DNA of 34,124 nucleotides from an uncultured Bacteroides sp. (GTDB lineage Bacteria > Bacteroidota > Bacteroidia > Bacteroidales > Bacteroidaceae): assembly GCA_947173895.1 (NCBI GenBank), contig CAMWGU010000029.1:1-34124 (forward strand). The letters run 5' to 3'. Of the stretch, positions 9,202 to 15,612 are shown piece by piece; position 1 is the stretch's first letter, and each line of letters opens with the position of its first letter. Under the pieces are notes generated by a model, which worked only from the letters and a program-made list of their open reading frames with translations, ran no database searches and was not told the origin of the DNA. The position numbers and the translations under genes are program-made.

Positions 9202-10169
9202 TAAAAGGCAGACGGTTTCAACATCAGTCCTACGGTTTCCTCCAGATTGAACATAAGGTTCATGTTATGAACCGCCTGTCCGCTGGCCCCTTTCAACAAG
9301 TTGTCGATGCAAGAGATGACCAGCAGCTTGTCACCATGTTTCTCCAGATGAATCAGGCACTTGTTGGTATTCACCACCTGCTTCAGGTCTATATTTTTAT
9401 CTACAATATGAACAAACGAATCCTCGGCATAATAGTCCCGGTATATCTTGACCAACTCTGCCAACTCTACCTTACACCGAACCACCAACGTGGCAAAGAT
9501 ACCACGCGGAAAATCTCCCCGATAAGGAATGAAGTCAATCTCCGCATTGAAACTATTCTGTAACTGCTTCAGCGATTGCTTGATTTCGGGAACATGCTGA
9601 TGGGTGAACGGTTTATAAACGCTCATATTATTGTTGCGCCAGCTGAAATGGCTGGTGGCACTTGGTTTCACTCCTGCTCCCGTACTTCCGGTAATGGCAT
9701 TCACCATCACATCGTCATTCAACAACAAATGCTTGGCCAGCGGCAGCAAGCCCAACTGTATGCAAGTGGCAAAACAGCCCGGATTGGCCACATGCTTGCT
9801 ATGACAAATAGCACGGCGGTTCAGTTCCGGCAAACCATAAATAAAATCATGGTCATCGCTCTTGATACGATAATCCATGCTGAGATCGATGATTTTCAAG
9901 TTCTCGGGCACATTGTGGCTTTCCATGAACTTCTTCGTATCACCATGAGCAGTACAGAAGAACAACACATCAATCTCATCCAAAGGAAGCGCATCGGTAA
10001 ATACCAATTCCGTCTCGCCATAGAGTCCTTCATGCACATCGGTTATCTTGTTGCCAGCATTGCTGCTACTATTCACAAACTTTATGTCCACATCGGGATG
10101 GTTGATCAGCAGGCGAATCAATTCGCCTGCCGTATAACCTGCCCCACCTATAATTCCTACTTTAATCAT
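9201..10169 (-). CDS. argC: N-acyl-gamma-glutamyl-phosphate reductase
   Basis: Reduces N-acetyl- or N-succinyl-gamma-glutamyl phosphate to the semialdehyde with NADPH. The 322 residues begin with the dinucleotide-binding loop GGAGYTAGE (residues 8-16). The catalytic cysteine is Cys132 in HVANPGCFAT, and HQHVPEI and PYRGDFPRGI mark the C-terminal domain. Length is typical of the short ArgC class. It starts 5 bases after the argG stop and its own stop overlaps the argD start, so the three genes are tightly coupled. The acyl group in vivo is probably succinyl, by analogy with Bacteroides. Confidence 0.96.
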   Translation of the reverse strand: MIKVGIIGGAGYTAGELIRLLINHPDVDIKFVNSSSNAGNKITDVHEGLYGETELVFTDALPLDEIDVLFFCTAHGDTKKFMESHNVPENLKIIDLSMDYRIKSDDHDFIYGLPELNRRAICHSKHVANPGCFATCIQLGLLPLAKHLLLNDDVMVNAITGSTGAGVKPSATSHFSWRNNNMSVYKPFTHQHVPEIKQSLKQLQNSFNAEIDFIPYRGDFPRGIFATLVVRCKVELAELVKIYRDYYAEDSFVHIVDKNIDLKQVVNTNKCLIHLEKHGDKLLVISCIDNLLKGASGQAVHNMNLMFNLEETVGLMLKPSAF

Positions 10170-10174
10170 ATTAA

Positions 10175-11383
10175 TCAGATTTCTTCGTCTTTGTGGTTGC
10201 TGTAATAAACGCGCAAAGGTGTAGAAGTCACCTTAATAAAGCCTTTGGCATCTTCAGCCGTCCAGCCTTTCTGCATTTCTCCATATTCGCCAAACTTGGT
10301 TTTTACCAGGTCGTCTTCCGATTCGACGCCGACAGTAGAGAATGAAAGCGGGCGGAGTTCCAGTATAGCCGTACCGTTCACATTACGCTGAGATTCCTGC
10401 AACATCGCCTCTATATCACGCATGACCGGTTCCAGATACTGGCTCTCGTGCAAAAACATTCCATACCAGTTGGCCACCTGATCCTTCCAGTATTGCTGCC
10501 ATTTGCTCAGGGTATATTTCTCCAAAAAACGGTGGGCACCAATAATCAACATCGGAGCTGCTGCCTCGAAACCTACACGGCCCTTGATGCCGATAATGGT
10601 GTCACCCACGTGCATATCGCGGCCGATGCCATACGCTGCACCGATTTCCTCCACCTTCTGAATGGCCTTTATCGGATCGTCAAACTTCTCGTCATTGACC
10701 GCCTTCAACTCTCCTTTCTCAAAAGTAAGGCGGAGCTGCTCGCTTCCTGTCTTGGTCACTTGCTTCAGATAAGCGCTTTCGGGCAAGCCCTGTGCCGAGT
10801 CTAAAATCTCACCGCCACAAATTGAGGTTCCCCAAAGTCCTACATTATACGAATATTTCAGTTTGGTGAAGTCTGCTGCAAACCCATGCTCGTTCAGATA
10901 ATCAATTTCCTGCTGACGGCTCAATGTCATGTCGCGAGTCAAGGTAATGATTTCAACTCCCGGAGCCAGTACAAGGAAAGTCATATCGAAACGAATCTGG
11001 TCATTGCCGGCACCAGTAGATCCGTGCGCAATAGCATCTGCACCTATTTCGTTGGCATAACGTGCAATAGCCAGTGCCTGAAAGATACGTTCGGAACTTA
11101 CTGAAATAGGATAGGTCCCGTTACGGAGCACGTTACCAAACACCATGTATTTCAAACTCTTTTCATAATATTCCCGTGTCACGTCCAATGTGACATATTT
11201 CACAGCACCCAGCTTGTAAGCATTCTCTTCGTTCTGTTTCAGCTGTTCCTGGCTGAAACCACCCGTGTTAGCACATGCCGCATATACTTCATATCCTTTC
11301 TCCTTAGCTAGATACATGACAGTGAAAGAGGTATCAAGACCTCCACTGAATGCGACTACTACTTTTTTCTTTTTTTCTTCCAT
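10175..11383 (-). CDS. argG: Argininosuccinate synthase
   Basis: Joins citrulline and aspartate using ATP to give argininosuccinate. The 402 residues carry the ATP-pyrophosphatase loop SGGLDTS at residues 13-19 and the downstream signatures AHGSTGAGNDQIRFD and YSYNVGLWGTSICGG. Length and order match the bacterial family. It lies 26 bases after the GNAT gene and 5 bases before argC in the argR-GNAT-argG-argC-argD run. ArgB, ArgH and the carbamoyltransferase are not in this window and must be encoded elsewhere if the pathway is complete. Confidence 0.97.
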   Translation of the reverse strand: MEEKKKKVVVAFSGGLDTSFTVMYLAKEKGYEVYAACANTGGFSQEQLKQNEENAYKLGAVKYVTLDVTREYYEKSLKYMVFGNVLRNGTYPISVSSERIFQALAIARYANEIGADAIAHGSTGAGNDQIRFDMTFLVLAPGVEIITLTRDMTLSRQQEIDYLNEHGFAADFTKLKYSYNVGLWGTSICGGEILDSAQGLPESAYLKQVTKTGSEQLRLTFEKGELKAVNDEKFDDPIKAIQKVEEIGAAYGIGRDMHVGDTIIGIKGRVGFEAAAPMLIIGAHRFLEKYTLSKWQQYWKDQVANWYGMFLHESQYLEPVMRDIEAMLQESQRNVNGTAILELRPLSFSTVGVESEDDLVKTKFGEYGEMQKGWTAEDAKGFIKVTSTPLRVYYSNHKDEEI

Positions 11384-11409
11384 AATGGTATGTTTTTATT
11401 GTCTTTTCT

Positions 11410-11967
11410 TTAAATCGTATCATCCTCATGCAAAGCCGGATCATAAAGCATCGCCGTACAAATACAGAATTTACGGTTCTTCGCTACCAGGATATCATGG
11501 TTGGTACAGCCGGTACAACCTTTCCAAAAAGCCTCATCGTCGGTCAGTTCGTTGAAGGTAACAGGCACATAGCCCAGTTCTGTGTTCATCTTCATCACCG
11601 CCGCACCGCTGGTGAGACTGAATATTTTTGCCTTAGGCCAGCGCAAACGGGCCAAGCGGAATGAAGCGGCCTTTATGCGTTTGGCAAGTCCCATTCCCCG
11701 ATAATTAGGATGTACAATCAATCCTGAAGTCGCCACATATTGCTTGTTTCCCCACGATTCTATGTAAGTAAAACCAGCAAAATCTTCTCCACATAAAGCA
11801 ATAATCGCTTTTCCTTCTTTCATTTTTGTAGCCACATACTCATGTGTACGTTCTGCGATGCCCGTTCCGCGAACCTTAGCTGCTTCCCTGATGGTATCTA
11901 AAATCTTATCAACATAAACTTCATGTGAGGCATCAGCCACCATCACATCTACTTGTTTAGCATCCAT
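11410..11967 (-). CDS. GNAT-family acyltransferase in the arginine operon
   Basis: A 185-residue GNAT protein. The acyl-CoA binding motif is visible as GLIVHPNYRGMGLAKRIKAA near residues 85-105 (the YRGMGLA loop), followed by the beta-strand/helix IFSLTSGAAVMKMNTELGYV. The C-terminus is cysteine-rich (KGCTGCTNHD and KFCICT), unusual for GNATs and possibly a metal or redox site. It is the second gene of the operon, between argR and argG, with gaps of 23 and 26 bases. No ArgA or ArgJ homologue is visible here, so this is a good candidate for the first acylation step (N-acetyl- or N-succinylglutamate synthase). I recall genetic evidence pointing to the syntenic gene in B. thetaiotaomicron but cannot verify it here. 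Confidence 0.85.
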   Translation of the reverse strand: MDAKQVDVMVADASHEVYVDKILDTIREAAKVRGTGIAERTHEYVATKMKEGKAIIALCGEDFAGFTYIESWGNKQYVATSGLIVHPNYRGMGLAKRIKAASFRLARLRWPKAKIFSLTSGAAVMKMNTELGYVPVTFNELTDDEAFWKGCTGCTNHDILVAKNRKFCICTAMLYDPALHEDDTI

Positions 11968-11990
11968 TTTTCCTTTTCCTCTATATTATT

Positions 11991-12467
11991 TTATTGTATA
12001 TTTGGTATAATCAGCGAAAGTGCGTTCTTCACCTCCGCCCTTGTACAGCCTTCACGAACGACAAGCATGATAGTGTCATCGCCGGCTATGGTTCCCAATA
12101 TCTCGTCAAAATTATGATTGTCAATATCATAAGCCAGGCTGCTTGCATATCCGGGACGGGTCTTGACAACGGCCAGATTGGACGAAAATTCAATGGAGAT
12201 AAACCCATTATGCATCAGCATATCAGCCGCCGAATGTTGTTCGGTCATGCGTTTATACATCGTATTGTTAGGTAATACATATACATAATTTCCGTTCATA
12301 CTGGCTGCTTTTGCCACCTTGAGCTGTTTTAAGTCGCGAGACAGAGTGGCCTGAGTCAATTGAAATCCTTCTCCGATCAATTCCTGCAACAATTCTTCCT
12401 GACTACCTATTTCCTTACTCGAGATAATAATCTTTATAGCGTCAAGTCTGCTATTTTTGCTCTTCAT
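11991..12467 (-). CDS. argR: Arginine repressor ArgR
   Basis: A 158-residue regulator, the usual ArgR length. The N-terminal winged helix (about residues 1-75) contains GSQEELLQELIGEGFQLTQA followed by TLSRDLKQLKVAKA, the DNA-recognition helix pattern of the family. The C-terminal oligomerisation and arginine-binding domain has the hallmark GTIAGDDTIMLVVREG near residues 125-140. It heads the arginine operon and is divergent from rhamnulokinase, with 278 bp between the two starts. By family knowledge it represses arginine synthesis when arginine is high, and autoregulation of this operon is likely. Confidence 0.95.
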   Translation of the reverse strand: MKSKNSRLDAIKIIISSKEIGSQEELLQELIGEGFQLTQATLSRDLKQLKVAKAASMNGNYVYVLPNNTMYKRMTEQHSAADMLMHNGFISIEFSSNLAVVKTRPGYASSLAYDIDNHNFDEILGTIAGDDTIMLVVREGCTRAEVKNALSLIIPNIQ

Positions 12468-12493
12468 ACTGCATAATTATTCTAATCCAACGG

Positions 12494-12501
12494 CAAATTT
12501 A
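12494..12501 (-). promoter_or_regulatory. -7 promoter element for the arginine operon
   Basis: TAAATTTG on the minus strand matches TAnnTTTG, 26 bases before the argR ATG at 12467. Confidence 0.5.
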
Positions 12502-12522
12502 CGCATTATTCGGGAATATAGA

Positions 12523-12556
12523 TGCATAAAACGGAATATTTTTATCCTTTTATGCA
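12523..12556. promoter_or_regulatory. Inverted repeat upstream of argR, possible operator
   Basis: Perfect 9-base arms, tgcataaaa at 12523-12531 and ttttatgca at 12548-12556, separated by 16 bases. It lies directly upstream of the argR -7 element in the divergent argR/rhaB region. The A/T-rich arms are reminiscent of ArgR boxes but do not match the classical palindrome well; a rhamnose-regulator site is the other option. Confidence 0.35.
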
Positions 12557-12697
12557 AAACTATCTCTCGTGTTGGAAGCGTCTTACATGGAGTTCCGAAG
12601 CGAAACGAAACAGGCGAATAACATGTTCTATAACACGAATAGCCGAATCAAACAGTTATAATATCAAAAAAATAAGGAAGACTTCCAAGGAATAAAC

Positions 12698-12705
12698 TAT
12701 TTTTG
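12698..12705 (+). promoter_or_regulatory. -7 promoter element for rhamnulokinase
   Basis: TATTTTTG matches TAnnTTTG, 40 bases before the ATG at 12746. Confidence 0.45.
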
Positions 12706-12745
12706 CATCACTATTAATCCTTAATATCAAAAAAAGAACAAAGGC

Positions 12746-14224
12746 ATGGAACACACTTATTTCTTTGCAGTAGACCTAGGAGCTACTAGTGGGCGTACCA
12801 TTTTAGGGTGCCTGGGAGATGGTAAATTGGAGTTAAAGGAACTGACCCGTTTCCCTAACCATATCATAGAAACTGGAGGACATTGTTATTGGGACATTTA
12901 TGCCCTGTATAATGAAATTATCAGGGGACTGAAAGTTGTTGCCAAAGAGAAACTACCCATTCGGTCCATCGGTATAGATACTTGGGGAGTGGACTTCGTA
13001 CTAGTGGGAAAAGACGGAGAGCTGCTACGCAATCCTTACTGCTACCGCGACCCGCACACCGTAGGTGCTCCCGAGGAATTTTTCACTCACATCCCGCGTG
13101 AACGGGTATACGAACTTACGGGTATCCAGATTATGAACTTCAATTCTCTGTTCCAGTTGTCCACCCTTCGCCGAAACCACTGCTCGGCCCTGGAAGCGGC
13201 AGACAAGATATTGTTTATGCCAGACGCACTGAGCTATATGCTGACCGACAACATGGTGACGGAATATACCATCGCTTCGACATCACAAATGATGAACCCG
13301 CGCACCAAACGCTTTGAGAAGGAATTGCTTGATGTGGCCCACATCAAGGAAGAGCAATTCGGAAGGTTCGTCTTCCCAGGAGAGCAAGTAGGAGTGCTGA
13401 CCGAAGAAGTGCAGAAAATCACAGGACTGGGAGCAATTCCCGTTATTGCCGTGGCCGGACATGATACCGGATCGGCCGTAGCCGCCGTACCGGCACAAAA
13501 TGAAAGATTTGCCTACCTGAGTTCAGGCACCTGGAGCCTGATGGGCATCGAAGTAAAAGAAGCTATTATAAATAAGGAAAGCTTTGAACAAAACTTCACC
13601 AACGAGGGCGGAGTGGGAGGAACTACCCGGTTCTTGAAAAACATCTGCGGCATGTGGCTGCTGGAACGTTGCCGCAAAGAATGGGAAGCAACCCACAGCT
13701 ATTCGTATGCCGAACTGATTGATGCTGCACTGGCTGCACCGGCTTTCAAAAGTATCATCAACCCCGACTCGCCCTGTTTTGCCAATCCGGCTTCCATGAT
13801 TCAAGCCATCGGCCATTATTGCACGAAAACAAACCAACCTGTGCCCCAAACCTATGGCGAAATCACACGCTGCATATTCGAAAGCCTTGCCCTGCGCTAC
13901 AAACAAGTATTTGGTTTTCTGCAACAAATAGCCCCGTTCCCTATCGAAAGACTGCACATCATCGGCGGCGGATCGCGCAACAACCTGTTGAGCCAGTTTA
14001 CCTGTAACGCCGTAGGAGTGCCCGTTGTGGCCGGTCCCAGTGAAGGAACAGCCATCGGCAACATCATGCTACAGGCCAAGGCCAGCGGACTGGTCAACGA
14101 CATCGCCACCATGCGCCGGCTCATCAGCACCTCCATAGAGACCGCTTCGTTCGAGCCCCAGGACGCCGAGCTATGGCAAGAAGCCTACCAGAAGTATTTG
14201 GCCCTTTACAGAGAAGACATTTGA
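12746..14224 (+). CDS. rhaB: Rhamnulokinase (FGGY family)
   Basis: Phosphorylates L-rhamnulose to L-rhamnulose-1-phosphate with ATP. The 492 residues show the FGGY fold: DLGATSGR near residue 10 (phosphate loop), SIGIDTWGVDFVL near 74-86, AVAGHDTGSAVAAVP near 235-249, YLSSGTWSLMGIE near 257, and IIGGGSRNNLLSQFTCNAVG in the C-terminal ATPase lobe. The rhamnulokinase assignment rests on overall similarity and on the aldolase gene that follows. In Bacteroides the isomerase (rhaI) and permease (rhaT) genes normally lie between kinase and aldolase; here there are 392 bp without a recognisable gene. Confidence 0.92.
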   Translation: MEHTYFFAVDLGATSGRTILGCLGDGKLELKELTRFPNHIIETGGHCYWDIYALYNEIIRGLKVVAKEKLPIRSIGIDTWGVDFVLVGKDGELLRNPYCYRDPHTVGAPEEFFTHIPRERVYELTGIQIMNFNSLFQLSTLRRNHCSALEAADKILFMPDALSYMLTDNMVTEYTIASTSQMMNPRTKRFEKELLDVAHIKEEQFGRFVFPGEQVGVLTEEVQKITGLGAIPVIAVAGHDTGSAVAAVPAQNERFAYLSSGTWSLMGIEVKEAIINKESFEQNFTNEGGVGGTTRFLKNICGMWLLERCRKEWEATHSYSYAELIDAALAAPAFKSIINPDSPCFANPASMIQAIGHYCTKTNQPVPQTYGEITRCIFESLALRYKQVFGFLQQIAPFPIERLHIIGGGSRNNLLSQFTCNAVGVPVVAGPSEGTAIGNIMLQAKASGLVNDIATMRRLISTSIETASFEPQDAELWQEAYQKYLALYREDI

Positions 14225-14388
14225 CAGGGGAACCACAGTTATTCAGTCGAAACATTGACAATCAAGCCAATAACCCAGCAAGCGGGGAAGACGATATGCG
14301 CCCAAACAGAGGACGTAAAAACGCTTCTCCCGCCATGCTTGTATGGGAGAAAAGAGTGGTCGTTTCACACATTCAACCATGGCTTTTT

Positions 14389-14470
14389 ACACGTACGTAC
14401 GTGTAGGCTTACACATACGTATGTGTAGAGCTACACATACGGCCGCAAAGGTTCACACGTACGTACGTGT
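14389..14470 (+). repeat. 82-bp palindrome-array repeat, copy A
   Basis: Built from 16-bp perfect palindromes: acacgtacgtacgtgt at 14389-14404 and again at 14455-14470, acacatacgtatgtgt at 14411-14426, plus a half unit (acacatac) at 14433 running into ggccgc. Spacers are 6 bases. Its reverse complement occurs at 22850-22931 with about 7 differences. It lies in the 392-bp gap between rhaB and rhaD. The rest of that gap holds a short hairpin near 14324-14354 and the rhaD promoter, with no recognisable gene remnant. Confidence 0.9.
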
Positions 14471-14533
14471 TTTTCGACATGATAATTTCCACCTTTTCTC
14501 ACGTTTTTTCCCATCTATTTTAAAAAGAATTGC

Positions 14534-14541
14534 TATATTTG
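14534..14541 (+). promoter_or_regulatory. -7 promoter element for rhaD
   Basis: TATATTTG matches TAnnTTTG exactly, 75 bases before the rhaD ATG. It suggests that the aldolase is transcribed independently of the kinase in this genome. Confidence 0.5.
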
Positions 14542-14616
14542 TAGCCACCTGTCATTCGGTATAAGACGAGACAGGAAACAAAACCTAATGAACAATCTAA
14601 TATAAAAACTGAAGAT

Positions 14617-15426
14617 ATGAAATCAATCTTAGACAATCGTCCGGAACTGGCCAAGGAAGTAAACAAAGTAGCCGAAGTTGCCGGATACCTGTGGCAAAAA
14701 GGATGGGCTGAACGTAACGGAGGCAATATCACTGTCAACATCACGGAATACGTAGACGATGAAATCAGACAGATGCCCGCCATCAGCGAAGTAAAACAAA
14801 TAGGCATGACGCTACCTCACCTGAAAGGTTGCTATTTTTATTGCAAAGGAACCAATATGCGCATGCGCGACCTGGCGCGCTGGCCCATGGACAACGGCTC
14901 CGTCATCCGTATTCTGGACGACTGTGCAAGCTATGTCATCATTGCCGACAAACCGGTACAGCCCACATCGGAAGTACCTTCACACCTGAGTGTACACAAC
15001 TATCTGATCAGTATCGGTTCGCCCTATAAAGCATCGGTACACACGCACCCCATCGAACTGGTTGCTCTGTCGCACAACAAGAAGTTCATGGAAAAAGACG
15101 TGGCTACCAACCTTCTGTGGAGCATGATTCCCGAAACAAAAGCCTTCTGTCCGCGCGGACTGGGCATGATTCCTTATCAGCTGCCCAGCTCGATAGAACT
15201 GGCCGACGCAACCATAAAAGAACTAGCAGACTACGATGTGGTGATGTGGGAAAAACATGGCATCTTTGCCGTAGACCGCGACGTGATGGCTGCATTCGAC
15301 CAAATCGACGTGCTGAACAAATCGGCATTGATTTACATTGCCGCCAAGAACATGGGCTTCGAGCCTGACGGCATGACCCAAGAACAAATGAAAGAAATGA
15401 GTGTGGCTTTTAATCTGCCTAAATAA
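14617..15426 (+). CDS. rhaD: L-rhamnulose-1-phosphate aldolase
   Basis: Class II aldolase that cleaves L-rhamnulose-1-phosphate to dihydroxyacetone phosphate and L-lactaldehyde. The 269 residues match the family. Zinc ligands are apparent as His142 and His144 in VHTHPIEL and His214 in EKHGIF; Glu119 in TSEVPSHLS is the likely catalytic acid/base, and NGGNIT near residues 34-39 is the phosphate-binding loop. It has its own TATATTTG promoter element. A candidate structured RNA and then a beta-helix glycosidase follow. Fuculose-1-phosphate aldolase is a related family, but the length and these motifs favour RhaD. Confidence 0.93.
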   Translation: MKSILDNRPELAKEVNKVAEVAGYLWQKGWAERNGGNITVNITEYVDDEIRQMPAISEVKQIGMTLPHLKGCYFYCKGTNMRMRDLARWPMDNGSVIRILDDCASYVIIADKPVQPTSEVPSHLSVHNYLISIGSPYKASVHTHPIELVALSHNKKFMEKDVATNLLWSMIPETKAFCPRGLGMIPYQLPSSIELADATIKELADYDVVMWEKHGIFAVDRDVMAAFDQIDVLNKSALIYIAAKNMGFEPDGMTQEQMKEMSVAFNLPK

Positions 15427-15466
15427 CTTTTATAATCGCCTTCGCACAGAAGAGATTATAAAGAAT

Positions 15467-15593
15467 ATGTCAAAACCCTGATACAGTCACGATCATTCCG
15501 ATTCTTCATCGGTCCGCTTCATCCCTCCGACAGGGAAGAAGCAGGCTGAGACAACCGGAATAATCTCAATGACAAATCGCCGGGTTTTGGCAT
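15467..15593 (+). ncRNA. Candidate structured leader or terminator RNA between rhaD and the beta-helix gene
   Basis: An outer stem pairs 15467-15478 (atgtcaaaaccc) with 15582-15593 (gggttttggcat), with one G-T wobble. Inside it three local hairpins can be drawn: 15498-15512 (ccgat/atcgg), 15523-15535 (ccct/aggg) and 15547-15568 (tgaga/tctca). The right arm is followed by attttta. This multibranched layout ends 19 bases before the ATG at 15613. A separate AT-rich hairpin at 15430-15461 directly follows the rhaD stop. I do not recognise a known riboswitch. Terminator, leader RNA or mobile palindromic element all remain possible. Confidence 0.35.
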
Positions 15594-15612
15594 ATTTTTA
15601 TATCAGAATGAC

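Noticed and set aside
14324..14354. Hairpin cttctccc / gggagaaaag after rhaB as terminator
   Set aside because: Stem of only 7-8 bases with a 13-base loop and no T tract on the plus strand; noted but not called.
14389..14470. Palindrome arrays read as a CRISPR array
   Set aside because: Units are 16 bp with spacers of only 6 bp, the spacers are conserved between copies, and no cas gene is nearby.
15546..15551. ctgaga motif suggesting a TPP riboswitch
   Set aside because: The other conserved TPP riboswitch parts (the GAACCTGAT-type segment and the far arm) are absent, and the neighbouring genes are not thiamine related.
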